Origin: Kappaphycus alvarezii
Lineage: Eukaryota; Rhodophyta; Florideophyceae; Gigartinales; Solieriaceae
NCBI GenBank assembly: GCA_002205965.3
Contig: NADL03000451.1
Location: 248,001-312,000, forward strand
Length of the DNA stretch: 64,000 bases
Reading direction: 5' to 3'
Positions 32,301 through 45,189 of this stretch are shown here, piece after piece. Under the pieces are notes generated by a model. It was not told where the DNA came from, did no database searches, and worked only from the letters and a program-made list of their open reading frames with translations. Each line of letters begins with the position of its first letter. The first letter of the stretch is position 1. The position numbers and the translations under genes were made by a program.

Positions 32301-35300
32301 GCATATGTAAATTAAAAAAAGTCAGAGATTATTTAAATTTCGCTGCCTATATGATGTTCCGTTGTAGTTCAAATAATACATATATTCCTGTTTTTCATTT
32401 GAAATAGTTACAATGATACTATGGTCAACAATATACCCCAAAATTTTACAATCCTTAGTTGAACTTCCAAAAACATTACTGTTTTGAGCCATACACGACT
32501 TTTCTTTAATTGAAGGGAGTACATTCCAAATTTTTAAGTTCTTGCAATACTAGATTAATTTAGGCTTCTTATTACAATTTTTTGTCTTACAAGGTAACAT
32601 CTAGACTGAAACCGTCATTTCTTTCTGGAATTTCTTGAACATCTTTCAATTCTGATTATGTTTTGGTTGTCGTGCAGAAATTAGAATTCAGTAAGGCATC
32701 TAGTCCAAAGGTATAATAATATTACAACTTTCTGGTCCATTAGTTTCACGGCTACTTCTAAACGCAAAAAAATAATATATATGCACTTTTCTTGATTCTC
32801 TAGTTTAAGTTACGGTTTTACTTCAACTCGAAAATTTTTTCTGGAACAGAACTTACGAAGAAATTAATTAACTGTTTAGTCACCTCTTACAAAGTTGCGC
32901 TTATTTTTACTTACTTTTGAGGTGAAATTTAAAATATTCTATTCATGGGAAAATTAAATTTAATGAAGCGAAAATTATCTGATAATATGTCAACATATAT
33001 TAGCTTAACAATTAGTTTAACCAACAGCATTCTATCCATGTGACTACTGTCAACTCTAAAATTTTCTATCTTAATGTTTTATTCAAAATAATTCAGTTAT
33101 AATAGTGACGGGACAAGTCGAGACGCAGCTCGGGAATTCGTGAATCAGGCAGAAGAAGCTTACTATTTGGATCATTATGAAACTGTATGTCAATGTAATT
33201 ATTTAGTTAGATTCGATTCGATCTTCCTAAGGTTTGATTCCTGTCATTAACTTTAAAATAATCCTCCCAGAAAATACGTCGATGGCCATGAGGAAATGAT
33301 AACCGAATATCCCTCTCAAGTGACTATATCTGCGACCATCTGCTGCATTGATTACGCAAATGACGCTCCAATTGGTGTTCGCGTACAACATGAGGATCAG
33401 TAATTAGGAATAGTACAAGCATTCCTCCAAGGCTTTAGTCAAGTCTAAACAATAAGCGTGTTCTTTCATTACATCTTGGCGGGTATAATTGCGCAGAATA
33501 GCGCAATATGTTGTTGAAAGGGAGCGGTGGGCTACTTAGATGTCTCTGGAGCCAATTATAAAACAAGAAAAGAGTTAGATGGCGTGGTAAAGAAGTGTTT
33601 TCTTCTCCAATAAAAAACCTTAAACACATATACCATCCTATAGAATCTCAGAAACTCGGATTTCAAAACTCTAAAATGATATAAATTGTTACCAAGACGC
33701 TTTTACTTTCTGTGAAGATCCGTAATGTCATTCACGGTGTCAGTAGAGGCCTCCTTTCTAATAGATAGATTAATACCATATCCTATGACTCAGAAATGGT
33801 GATAGAGAGCTGTTTCGGTGATAGTTCTGTCTTTGGACAAAAAGGGTACCAACGCGGAAATAAATCTATAATAAACCTACGTGTATCGTCCGAGACTTTA
33901 TGAACCATTTTATGACTTTATATATTTAAAAGTCCTTCTCTAATATGTAGAACAGTAAGACAAGAAAAAGGAACTTGAAGAGCATCGAAAAGGCTATTTT
34001 TACCTAACTGTGGGCGAAAAAGCCGAAATACCTGTGCTATTACAGAGTAACTCTTCTTATAAAACTAGTTGAAATAATTCAATGCATTGATGCCATTTCA
34101 TATTTAATTGGAAAAGAATTCGTCATTTTCGTTTTCAGATTGCCATCAAAATTTTATGCAACAGAGAAATTCATTACCAAATATTGAGTACCATCAACAT
34201 CATTTCTGATTTACAAATAGAATAAAGGTATCGTCATACATTGAACTCATAGCTCAGGCCAATAGAAATTCAGCTAGCACTATCACAAGCTAAAGTTATT
34301 CCGTTTATGCCCGAAAAGATAATTGAACATCGGAAAAGTCTCAACTAATTCCTTCACGACTCTGAAGATAATGAATATCACCTAGAGATGAAAGAACCTG
34401 ACACTACGATCCTTGCGAATTTATTGTGGCGGAAGTGGAATTTGTTTTGATTCAAATTAATGGCTTTTAGATTGATGATTTTGAATGTATTCAGAGGGTT
34501 GAGGATTCTTGTTGAGCTACCGGCAAGGTAACATGACAACCGAAGCCACATTTGAAGCCTTAAGATGCATTTATTATGTAATATCAACAACCAAGCACCG
34601 TGGAAACTACGATTTCAGTAAGAAAGTATGAAATGAAAACAATTTCGTATTGAAACTGTGATGTAGATACACACTTATTTATAATGATCCTTTTATCTTT
34701 TGAGTGACTTTCAATATATTATTTTGAAACCCGTTTCATCCCAAGAAAGGACAGTAGGGAGTTTCTAAAATACATACGTGATAATTAAGCTGGAACATAG
34801 TGGAATTGATTTCAATAAATCCTTTTTTTGTCCGTTTCGTCTGCCAACTTGAAACCATACAACAATAGTCAATCTAGAAACCATTAAGTCAATTTTAACA
34901 GCTTGTCAATTGTGGGAACATCTACTCAGTTTTCTAAAGAAGATGAGAGAGAATTATCATCGAACTCTCCCTAAATGCAATATAATGGGTCCAATAGTAT
35001 CTCCATTACAATATATGTAATCATCTCATTCAAACCACTTGCAATCACCGCTTACGAAGAATTTGATAAAGAACAGACAATAAAGGTGAAGGCAGAACAT
35101 CTTCATAAACTAATTCCCGGATAAATGAACACAGAAAGTTTGATACCCAAAGCCGGTATAGAGCAGCTCTCTCACTATCTAAACGATCCTTCAAGAGAGA
35201 ATGGACATTTTCTTGGAGTGAGAGCGATCACAATCTCATACCAGTACATAATCCATTTCCCGAAAAGCTAAGACTATATACTTTTCAGACATTTTAGTTA

Positions 35301-35499
35301 TGATCATATTCGAAGGAAATAGATGCTGCGGGATACGGAATAAATTTCATGACAACTTCTTTAGTACCGTGAGTACAAATTGAGCTGCTTAAATTTCTTA
35401 GTCACCCTCAGATATTATAGAAAGAAAAGAAGATTGAAAATATATACTTATTTGTGTTAGAGGAATGGCTAAAACATCCTAGCGGACGATCGAAAACCA

Positions 35500-37060
35500 A
35501 TTGCGGAATCTTTAGAAGCCTAACTGGAAACTTATGAGCGTATTTACTTCAAGAGGATAGTTACCGCTGCAAATATTTTTTTTCTTAGATTATAACTTTT
35601 TTTGTGATTTTGCTGACATGATAATATTGACAAAGGGTTGAAACTCGCTATTAATCACCTATCTTATCTAATCAAACCCGGAACATTGAAACGAAAAATA
35701 ATTGCCGATTTGATACCAAGGAAAGCCAATTTGAAGGACGACTGGAAGTTTTCCTTCTTACACTGTATGAGAGATATCCGTATGTGTAAAGTGCATACCT
35801 ATCAAACGCTCTGACACTCAAGATGGTCCTGTGGGAATCATGAACTAGACGTATTCATTCATCAAAGAAACGATCGCACGTCTTACTGGTCTATTTGAAG
35901 TACAAAGCAGATCACATGTATCTGTCGCAGTGAAAAAAAATGGGATAAAATGATGCAAGGTATTCTATTATGTCTGAACAAGGATATCAGTGACGACGAG
36001 ATGCATTACATGAAAAAAGCATTAAAATGAAAAAATCAAGGACCAAACAATTTTTTGCAAGACTCTTGGAAATTCAAAGGCTTTCAATCACTCAGTTCTC
36101 TCAATACTGGACCATAGGACTTCTAAACGGAAAAATAACCGTAAAGTAATGGAAAAATTGCAAATAATGGTACCTAGTGACTACAAAGGGATCATGCTGA
36201 AATCAGCGCACAGAACTTTCATCTTTTGGCAAATGAAAACAATATTTTTCTGGCTAAGATACTCAAAAAGTCAGTGAAACTTCTTCTCGTAGTGAAAAAG
36301 TACAATTCAGCCTTTTTCTTAGAGATGCGTCAGAAGGAACTTATTCCGAAAGTTACATAATTTCAGGAAGGACCGATGAGACCTCTTCATGTTCAGTACT
36401 TAGTCATCGATAAGGCCATGAACGAATTTCTTGCTCTAAATTCCTTTGAAATAATATCTGAGGGTTAATATGGATCACCATCTGGTGTGATTGAGACATT
36501 TGTTTCATAATAATGACTGTTTACAAATTGTATGAGATCCGAACACCGCTTCAATCCAGAAACATAATTTGAATATTTGATCAATACAGCGATTATTAAA
36601 CAAAGCTATACCTATGGGGGTGCAAGTGATGGGTTCAATCGAGTAAAGGACTTTCAAGCTGCGGATTTTCGGTCAAAAATCAAATCTATGGTTGAATTAG
36701 GTAGATATGAGTTCGTAAAGTTAAGAATCTGCTGAAAATATGCTTGATGAGGCCGAGGATACTGTTTTGAAATAAATCTCCACCAAAAGTTGCGCTTCTT
36801 GCTGTATATCTATTCAAATATTTTCCGTGTTCAACTGGGCTTAGATCCACCTATAATGTGTAGGTCCTGTCATATGAAGAAATCGAAGTTACTTTATCGA
36901 AAAACTAGAGATCCTAAATAAGGAGGTCACATAATTGATTAGTTTTTGGATAATACACAAGCATCCTGGAAGCTCTTAGTGATGCGCACCAGCAATCAAT
37001 TGCAAACCTGGGTCGTAGAAGAGATGCTGCACAGCTGAATTACACCCGGTAAACAAAGTG
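35500..37060 (+). pseudogene. Decayed gypsy RNase H tail and integrase
   Basis: Plus-strand frames give YLIKPGTLKRKIIADLIPR (35,660-35,725), like the end of gypsy RNase H ('y.pG..N..ADaLSR'). KLQIMVPSDYKGIMLKSAH then FFWLRY (36,150-36,260) is like the integrase zinc-finger region. ILEALSDAHQQSIANLGRR (36,964-37,025) is like the integrase C-terminal 'aL..Ah..a...l....R'. Stops and shifts interrupt everything. Each match is weak alone; their correct order on one strand makes the call. Confidence 0.45.
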
Positions 37061-37423
37061 AGCGAAACATTCGCGTGGCCAATGTAAAAACTCGTTTTGT
37101 AACGGCGCATATCGCAGGCATACAGTTTTGTAACTCCAGATCTACTTCATGTATACTAGTAGCTATCTCTCACAAAAGCTCTCAAGAATGCCAAATTTTC
37201 ATAGCGCCAGATGTAGTATGATCTATTATGGGAGTAATTATGACCAGAATATTGCAACAGAATACTGACAAAGTGCAGCCCATCAACTATTTAATCATGT
37301 CAGTGCAAACATTTTTTGCCTAAACTATATGGTAATGTACTACAGAACGTAAAATGAACTTCTAAGTACTTGGATCTTGATTTCGAAGTGTGTGCTAAGT
37401 CAAGTACAAAGCTGAATGCGAGA

Positions 37424-38075
37424 AAGTTTCGTTCATTATTACGTGAAGTGAGTTGGTGTCGTGAATTTATTAATGAATATAGAATTCGCTTAGATATATA
37501 ACGCCTGAAAGGACTTTTGGAGATGCTTTACCACAAAAAAGTAAACAAGATACAATAATTCCTATTTACGGTAACTGGATGGAAGTTTCAATACCGGGAT
37601 ACACGTGAATTTCTGTTCGAAATCTGATTTTTTCATGGAGCATGTTTATCAGCTTGCAGGAAGTTGTACAAAAACGGCTGTTTCAGAAATTTGTCTATCT
37701 AAACGTGGTTGAAATGAATCAAATTATTATGCTTTCAACGAGGTCAAGGAATCGATAGCAAAATCCTTTCGTCCATCTAAACAAGAATATAACAAAATTT
37801 ACTATTTGTTTATGTATGCAAGGTATTTACATTGGTACTGCATAGTCAAATAAGTCTCATCCAAAAATCTGTGATTAACCTTTGGAGAACAGGACCACAA
37901 GCCTCGGGCTTTCCACGCGGTTCATCTATGGTTTCTAGTATACTGTTATATACCGGAGATGGATGAGGCCGCAATCATATTTTCATTTGAACATTTTTCG
38001 TACTTTGTTATGAGACCAAAGCAATCTATTTTCATCTTCAATCCAGAGCAATGATGTATCAATATTTATATACGT
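37424..38075 (+). pseudogene. Decayed gypsy RT connection and RNase H (second copy)
   Basis: KFRSLLREVSWCREFINEYR (37,424-37,485) resembles the RT 'flGl..yyR.fI..y' segment. YYAFNEVKESIAKSF (37,725) and then QDHKPRAFHAVHLW with EMDEAAIIFSFEHFSYFVM (37,888-38,015) follow the gypsy RNase H order ('eh.PlaF.S..f...e.ne.Ea.aii......l.y'). Because RT precedes integrase in gypsy elements, this cannot belong to the copy just upstream; two relics lie head to tail. Confidence 0.5.
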
Positions 38076-38582
38076 AATTTTTTCTCTCGACCTGTGTACA
38101 GATCGAACATTTCTTACAAGAGAAAAACACTAACATTTTGTCCTTTATAGTCAAAATTTCGTTGGTGACAGTCGTCCTTTTCTTTAATATCCGTAATTTG
38201 CAACCTGATCCTTTCCGCAAATTCATGTTCCCGTTATCCTGAGATCAGTTGCTATCATCTCCTTTTCAAACATATCACCCTATCTTTTCTTTCAACAAAA
38301 AGATATCCTACGGTACTTTTCCGTTATTAATTCAAATTTACCGTATGACTCAATTTCTATTTTACGTTTGAATATTTCATACTCCTCTTTCAAAAAGAAA
38401 TACTAAGACCCTTGATTCGCTTCGTCCTCCAAATTCAGTTTCGATATTTTATATCGCATTTTTTTATTATTGCCCTGAATGAATGCAAATTTAAAGCTGC
38501 AAAGTTGCCTCACACTTTTTGTCGCCGAAGGCCTCGAAACTTTTCGAATACATTTGATATTTAAATTTCGATATCAACGTCG

Positions 38583-39118
38583 TTGCAGCAACACCCCTAC
38601 CATAGAACACCACATCGGTTGACCCATTCTTTGCCCTTAAAATGCCCAGTCTTCATCCGTCCCTCACCATGGCCGAGGCATTCAGAGCCTGTAGTCCTCT
38701 CAAAATCCTGGCCTTGTAGGCCAATTGGCCAACCAACTACGAAGACTACAATGGAAGGATGGGTAGGGAACAAGTTCTGGATTTAGTCCTCCGTAATTGC
38801 TTCCGGGAGCCAAAAGAGGCAGAGGAGGAAGTAATGAAGGAGGAGAAAGAGGCGGAAGCGGAGGGATCGGAAGGTGAGGGATTGGTTGGACCCATCGGAG
38901 CCACTTATGTGCAACCATGGGAGAGATATTTTGGAGGACGGGGGGGGGAGAGTGAAGGAGTAATCGTTATTTCAGACTCCTCCACTGAAGATGATGAGGA
39001 GTTTAAGAGTCTTGAGGAGGCTTTAAAGGAGGCTTTCTATCATTATGGGCCGTTTCATAGAATTGGTACGAACTGCATTGGGGATATGGATATTTTACAG
39101 AATTTTTTGTGGCTCTGA
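38583..39118 (+). CDS. Unrecognised acidic ORF, possibly gag-like
   Basis: A first ATG (near 38,642, MPSLHPSLTMAEAFRACSPL) runs into a stop at 38,717; a 119-codon frame begins at 38,759 (MGREQVLDLVLRNCF). It is rich in Glu (EPKEAEEEVMKEEKEAEAEG) and contains VIVISDSSTEDDEE, like a SUMO-interacting or acidic patch. 'PTNYEDYNGR' just before the second start resembles 'PTDVEDYLRR' in the segment at 2,221-3,290. GC is higher than in the block to its left. It may be the gag start of a retroelement; function unknown. Confidence 0.3.
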
Positions 39119-40491
39119 TCTGGAGGAATAAGAGTTTCACGTGTGAATATAGATATTAATCTTGATAGTATCTATTGTTAGCTTTTCTCGTCCACACGAT
39201 TCCTTTTAATGCATTTTATTGTACTTGGTATGTTTTTTGCAACTTTAAGGCTAGCCAAAATGTCTTTATAAGCTCATTAAACTGTTTCCACTTGAGAATG
39301 GACAGCAAGGTGGGAGAAAGCTTCAAATGCAGACCCAAATAGTATATAAGTTGAAAGTAAATTTTAACCCTAAGAAACGTTTCTTTAGCGCTGGCCTCTC
39401 AGCATAGGTGGTAAAATCTAATCCTTCTACACTCACTTGCAGCCCTTCGACTCTTCGCCCTTATTCCTCTCTTTTTATTCCCATAAACATACTTAGGTAG
39501 CACTTTTTCTGCTTGCAACGAATACGTCTTCGGATGACGGGCTCAGAGAATATCATCTTCTAGAGATAACTCCCTAACACTCTTGTCGTCAGTTGTATCC
39601 CGTTCCACCACCGATCAGTCCTTGTACATCTTTCAGATTTGAACTCCGACGGCGGCTGCTAAAGCTAGTAAGCACTTTTCCTGAGTCAAGGCAGCGGACT
39701 CAGAGGTTCCAGAACACCACAATCCGTTATGGTCATACATCTATTGCACGCTCTCCAACTCCCATCTTACTATTCCCTTGTTTCTTACTCTCCTTTTCTG
39801 TCGGCTTTGTCCGATCTAAATATTCTTATCCACCAACCTGGTCTCGAGTTCTCTCACCTGACCTTCTGTTTCGTCGATCCTTTTTGCACTATAATCCTGT
39901 GAATCATAGGTTCTGAATTTATTCCACTTTCATCAATGGTGAAAAATAAAACACCAAAGCATTTCAATTTATCCTCTGCCGCCACATTCGACACAGCTGT
40001 CATCGAAGTCTTTGACATCGCCGAAAATGTACATTCCTTCACGTATCTGCTCTTCATGCAGAGTGTTTCGACGTTATTAAAAAGTCATACATAGGCGCCA
40101 AAATTCTCCAATAGAGGAACTATTGGGGAAAAATACAGTTAATTGCGGAGGTTAATTTAAATTTCTCGGAGAAATAGGGTTAAATGGAGTGTATTACTTA
40201 ATTTCTTCATACAGTAAAATAAAAAGCACAGAAGAGGCCTTATTTGGATAGCCACTGACATCCTCTAATTACAGAGGTTCTCTGTAATATACATATTTCA
40301 ATCTGTGGCCTTAGGTGTTGCTAAAAACCCCTCCCAAGAAAAAAGTGGCGTTATTCTTGACGAGACTCTCCACTTCACGAGCAAACAATGTTTGTCGCGC
40401 GTCAGAAATCAGAACGGCTGCCCGTGCGGCAATTCTAAAGTGGGCTCGGTTGACGGCGAATATTGTGAAGGTTAAGAATCATACGCCTGTA
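39119..40491. other. Stretch without recognised gene, left of gypsy element
   Basis: Only short ORFs (39,593-39,916 plus, 39,854-40,057 minus) without motifs. It ends at the LTR edge at 40,492. Confidence 0.4.
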
Positions 40492-40914
40492 TGAAACAGG
40501 GAGGGAGGCGGCCGAAGCGCTGCTAAAGAAGCAGCAGAGACGATGTTAATGGATTTCAGAAATTTTGGAGCAAAGGGTGCATGGAGTGTATCTGGATTCC
40601 CAGAAGAATCCAGATGGCCCCTTTATATAGACAGGACTGTAGCTCTACTCTAGAAATTGTATACTTTGTCAGCTTGGTAGAACTTATTAGAAAATGGAGG
40701 TGTAACTATAGAATTGTACTTTCTAGAATACAACTACGTAAATAAAACGATGACGTGGGGCTCCACGTCAAATAAAAACATTGAAGGAAAATCAAGTTTC
40801 TAGATTCATTCAAGGCGATAAAGTTTCTCTGTTACACCAGTGTGTAATAGAGAATTGGAATAACGACGCGAACAAGTCTCTATTACACAGTGTTGTAACA
40901 AAGACATTGTCACA
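40492..40914 (-). repeat. 3' LTR of chromodomain gypsy element
   Basis: 423 bp. On the minus strand it starts TGTGACAATGTCTTTG and ends CCTGTTTCA. It aligns along its length with 47,391-47,809 and, inverted, with the solo LTR at 14,050-14,522. It contains the 28-base inverted repeat (40,826-40,904). Confidence 0.9.
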
Positions 40915-40917
40915 CTA

Positions 40918-40929
40918 TTCCCTCCCCCG
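40918..40929 (-). promoter_or_regulatory. Polypurine tract
   Basis: On the minus strand CGGGGGAGGGAA lies three bases before the LTR start TGTGACAATG. This is the position and composition of the plus-strand primer used in reverse transcription. Confidence 0.75.
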
Positions 40930-40946
40930 GACTATTGACGTCCTCG

Positions 40947-42335
40947 TCAGTGATACTGCGGAAGTATATTATGTTTACGAATATACTCCTGGAAAGCATC
41001 CGTTATTACAGCAGATTCATCTTCCGTAACATCGACAAAGTCCTTTGTTCGTTTCCACTCCGTCTCATGACGTGGCATACCACGCATCAAAACCATGAAC
41101 ATGTAACCGAGTCCAAACTTTTTGTGATCCAAGATAACCTTAAATTCCTGTTCGTCCGCCAGGCAGTTCAAGCTGTGTAGTTGCAGGAATAATGGGTAAA
41201 GCAATGCCATCGGGCTGCTCCAATTGTGTGGTGTGATGATATGAATGACCGGATGGAATATCCAAAATAAGCAGGGAGAATACTGGGACCTATAATAAAC
41301 ATGCGTAAACAACGAACGATTGACCCATAGCTTTGAACCGACTTTATAATCTGGAACCTTGTATCGCCTTGAAGCATATGCAGCTTGCGGAGCTTTTGCC
41401 ACTTTGTAGGCAAATTGCGCATCCTGAAGAGAAACTTTGAGCTTGTCATGAAATTCTTCCAAACTATGAATAGGTATGCTGCAGCTAGCCAAGAAGTCTA
41501 ATGGCGATTTAGATGTCCATCCCAGGTCCAGCTCAAATGGTGACATATCCAGATCGTCGCTCACAGCCGTATTGTATGCAAATTATGCAGAAAGAAGCAG
41601 TTCATCCCAGTCATACTAATGATAAGAGCAATAGCAAGGGGGATAGTTCTCAATCATTCTGTTCATAATCTCGGAAGCACCATTTGCTTTTTGGGTGTCT
41701 ACCTGTAGACACTCTTAATTTCACCCCACAAAGATTCATCAGTGTCTCCCAAAACTTTGAAATGAGCTTTCTGTCCCTATTTGAGGTCAAATCGTCCGGC
41801 AACCCGTGGTTCTTGAAGATGTTTGCGAAGAGAAGTCTCGAACCGTGTCCTCAGCAGTATCTTATGTTTTATATTTCATAAAATGGACTCGACGAGGAAG
41901 TCGATCAACTCAAGTCGTGATCGCATCATGACCAATCCTCGTCAGAGTTAGACGCACAATTAAATCTGTAGCTAATGATCCATATCTGCGGTCAGGAAAT
42001 TCCAGTGACATTGGATCCGTCAGTTTTTTTTGGTTAGAGTCCTTATACTGCTGTAACGCGAGACATACTTCACAATACTTTCGAACATCTCCGCTCTCAT
42101 GTTTCCAATGAAATGTTTCTAATCTGGACGGTGTCTTCGCAAATTTAAAATGTCCACCAACTTTCGAGTCGTTATTAATTTGCAAAATATCCGAAACTGA
42201 CTTTCTTCGTACGCACAATTTTCCATTGTAACACAGCATCGAACCATCTTTTCGGAACATCTGCATAACCCTTTCAAGTTTCTGCTTCTGACTCATATCC
42301 CCTGGCCACTCTCCTTCCATGGATTTTACCACTGG
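40947..42335 (-). pseudogene. Gypsy integrase with C-terminal chromodomain
   Basis: 42,332-41,910 has the zinc finger (VGGHFKFAKTPSRLETFHW and later KYCEVCLALQQYKDS; His-His-Cys-Cys spacing) leading to SLATDLIVRL at the catalytic core. 41,564-40,947 (205 codons) has MSPFELDLGW then QDAQFAYKVAKA of the C-terminal part. Residues about 135-185 of that frame (EFKVILDHKKFGLGYMFMVL, RHETEWKRTKDFVD) form a chromodomain. Chromodomains on gypsy integrases direct insertion to marked chromatin. The core between 41,565 and 41,909 is broken by stops. Confidence 0.85.
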
Positions 42336-42339
42336 ACCA

Positions 42340-43672
42340 AAGAACTGGTCGTCATCACACCGAGTAATACTCTGATCAACATTAAGTTAAGGAACTTCAA
42401 GTTCAACGTTAACGAGAGTTTCAAACCAACGTGCTTCCCTCCGACGCAGTTCCGGTTTTATGAAGAAGCTCTTAAGCAATTAGTTTTCTGTGAAATCCTA
42501 AAATTCGGGCCCTTCAATGTAGCACCTGAATCTTCCCAGAAAGCTAATCAAAACCAGCAGCTCTTTGTCTTAGTGCATTCCGACTCAGTTGGGCAAAGCT
42601 TCTTTAAAAAAAGGAAATTACCGATCTTTTCCATTCTCATCCAACTACGTCAGAGTTCCACCAACAGAGAACTGTGAAACATCTACATGGCCACGAAATG
42701 GCTTTTTCCAATCGGGAGCGACAATATTGGAGCCAATTTCATTGCTTCCTTTAGCTCTGGAAAGCTCCATTACACTTTTGATCCCATTTCCCTATACCTC
42801 GACCCTTCTTTGTCAGATCTGTGAGAGGTGCAGCACTTGCAGATAAATTCGGAATGAAGTGCTAGAACTGTATTAGACCTAAGCTTCTCAACTCCGTTAG
42901 AGATTCAGGTTCGGACAATTTTTTAAGACTTCGACCTTCTCAGGATTTAAACAGAATGCCGTCCTTCCGACTATTAAACCCAAAAACTTTAGTTTGGTCC
43001 GAAAGAAAGAGAACGTTTCTTCGGAGAGATGTACAGCTTGTGATCTTAAGTCTCTTTAATACAATTTCCAGATGTTCGTAATGTTCTTGCTCATTCTTAC
43101 TGAATATAAGAAGATCATCCATATAGACAACCAAAAGACAGCAATCATAGAAGATCTGTTCATCAAAGTTTGGAACGTAGCAGGAGCGTTGCAAAGTCCC
43201 ATTGGCATAACAAGATATTCAAATTGCCCATACTTTGTATTGAACGCACTTTTCGATGTCCTCGGTTTCACCCTTATCTGATGGAATCCCGTTTTCAGAT
43301 CAAGCTTGGAGAAAAATTCGCATCTCCAAGTCGATCGAACATTTCATCAGAACGAGGAGTGGAGCATTATTCTTTTTGGTGATGCGATTCAAAGCGCGAT
43401 AATCGACAACACCTCTAAGTTTTCCATCCTTTCTTTCACAAAGAAAAGTGCTCCATATGGTGATTTACTGGACCTGATCTTCCCTTTCCTCAAAGAGACA
43501 CGACTCTCTTTGCTGCCCTAAGTTCGGATGGAGACAACTGGAATAAAGTCGATGAGGTCTTTGCTCCTTCCTCCACTTTGATCTCATGATCAACTGATCG
43601 AATCGGAGGAAGCCCTTGGCAATTCATCTGAAAGACCTCTTTAAAATTATCAGTAATCTGCTCAGTCTTCAT
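42340..43672 (-). pseudogene. Gypsy reverse transcriptase and RNase H
   Basis: The minus strand reads VDYRALNRIT (43,410), [20 protein letters not shown] (about 43,220) and [17 protein letters not shown] (43,125). These are the usual RT blocks, with the YMDD catalytic pair intact. RNase H follows with HVDVSQFSVGGTL (42,690), where the first Asp is kept. The frames alternate among three registers, with stops between. The reading ends near 42,340, where integrase begins. Confidence 0.85.
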
Positions 43673-43834
43673 CGAACTTTGAATCTGTCACTCCTCTCAT
43701 ACTTTGAACTCAAGTAGGTGAAATACTTCGAAGTTGCCCCCGTGCCTTAGCATTCGTCCAAATTTCTTCACTCCCAATACAAACACTCCAATACAGTTTT
43801 TGTTATCGGGATCAATCAATTGAATGAACGCATC

Positions 43835-44559
43835 TGTAGTAATATGGACCCTTAAAGAGACCACAAACCAGGTAGTTGGGGTTTTCGAAGCAAAGCTACT
43901 TGGGGAGACCAGTCTAGGAGTCCTAGACAGCTAAGTGGGTTAAAAGGGTAGGGCCACTGAATTTTGCGCCCGATAGGTGTAGGTTGATGCTCTTCTGTCC
44001 TCAAGGAATGCCTGGATGCGGACGCGGAGCGAGGAGAAGTGAGAGAGAAATCATGGGAAAGAGGAAGGAAGAAAGAGGAGGGAAGTTAAAAGGGGTAGGC
44101 AATCCTACTCCGGGATGCGCCAAGAAGGGGTTCGTGACTACTCCGGCCACTGAGTAGCGGGTTCTACTCCGGACGCACGCTATTTGATTCTAGCCGTAGT
44201 GATTCTAGGTAGCGCTAGGCTTGGCGGTCACCAGACTAGGCAAAATCTAGACAACTACACCGGACTACTCCGATCGCGGTGATGCTGGTCGCGGAATTGG
44301 TTAGTCGTTGGTTTGCTGTTGGGCAGCCAAGGCCAACGACCCTAAGTAGTCGAAATGCCACCTATGTCACTTTCAACTAATTAGTCCTACAGCAATTACT
44401 AAAATAATAAAGGGATACTTAAAGGAAAAAGGAGTAATTACCCGCGACCTTACACGAGGGCCTTAGACGTGGCAACTACATATGTAACTGGACAGGACAG
44501 CCTGGACATACCGTGGTAGATACAGTATGTGCGCGAAAAGTAAGGGCCAGGTTCCCACA
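43835..44559 (+). mobile_element. Nested solo LTR (second family), TSD GCATC
   Basis: 725 bp beginning TGTAGTAATATGG and ending CCAGGTTCCCACA. It is flanked by GCATC at 43,830-43,834 and 44,560-44,564. It aligns in inverted orientation with 45,317-45,996. It splits the host element between protease and RT. Repeated CTACTCCGG words occur inside. Confidence 0.95.
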
Positions 44560-44564
44560 GCATC

Positions 44565-45009
44565 TTTCACTATCACAATCTGTTCCCGATAGTCGACACG
44601 TGAATTGTGGGAAACTCGCCACGGCATTCCCAACAGAACATCATACCTGGTTTGGGACATAGCCCAACTAGAAATATATATAGGATTGCCTAACCTGATA
44701 GTTCCGTTGGAAATGATCTCAGATACTTCCTCAGTAACTCCCTTCTGTGAATGGCAAACAATGACTCTCTCACGCCTAATTTCAAACAAGTTCCAATTTC
44801 GCTTCAGAAACTCGGTTGAAACCATTTTTTTATTGCATTCATCGTCCTTTAGTACTTCGAATGCTTTTCCATGCAGTTTAACATCAAGCACTAACAAAGG
44901 CTCCACTGATAGAGATTCATCAGTGCGGATGCTGTCACCATTACTAGATGTGATTCCATGGACTCGGCTTAGGAGATTCTCGACTTTTTCCTGCCCTCTG
45001 AGAATTTAG
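44565..45009 (-). pseudogene. Gypsy aspartic protease
   Basis: A continuous minus-strand frame reads LLVLDVKLHGKAFEVLKDDE then CNKKMVSTEFLKRN, and later TRYDVLLGMPWRVSHN. This follows the retropepsin pattern 'v.v.g....alvDsGas.nfis..fl ... y.viLG..wl', but the catalytic D-S-G position reads K-D-D-E-C. Either this lineage uses a variant or the site has mutated. The frame then runs into the nested LTR, which supplies the last 35 codons of the apparent ORF. Confidence 0.7.
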
Positions 45010-45189
45010 CTCCGATGATGTCCACAGCATCTTCACTCTGCACACTGGTACATCTGTTCACACTGACTACCGGTCTCACCTGAGTGTTTAACAAGTCTTG
45101 CGGACCAACTAGTTTTCCGAGTCAAAGCCATTCAAATCATTACTATGTCTCACCCGTTTATTGTTCGCCTCTATGCAATTACCACCCCT

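Larger units (their letters stand above)
27240..38560. other. 11.3-kb AT-rich block with no intact gene
   Basis: The whole block is visibly AT-rich, with long A and T runs. The longest open frames are about 80 codons and none is intact coding. Left of about 33 kb I recognise only a local inverted repeat and a tandem duplication. Right of about 35.5 kb faint gypsy polyprotein similarity survives through many stops. The block therefore looks like old retroelements that have drifted, or been driven, to AT. Confidence 0.7.

Noticed and set aside
27240..35400. Organelle DNA insertion explaining the AT-rich block
   Set aside because: No plastid or mitochondrial gene, rRNA or tRNA could be recognised, while gypsy remnants are present at its right side.
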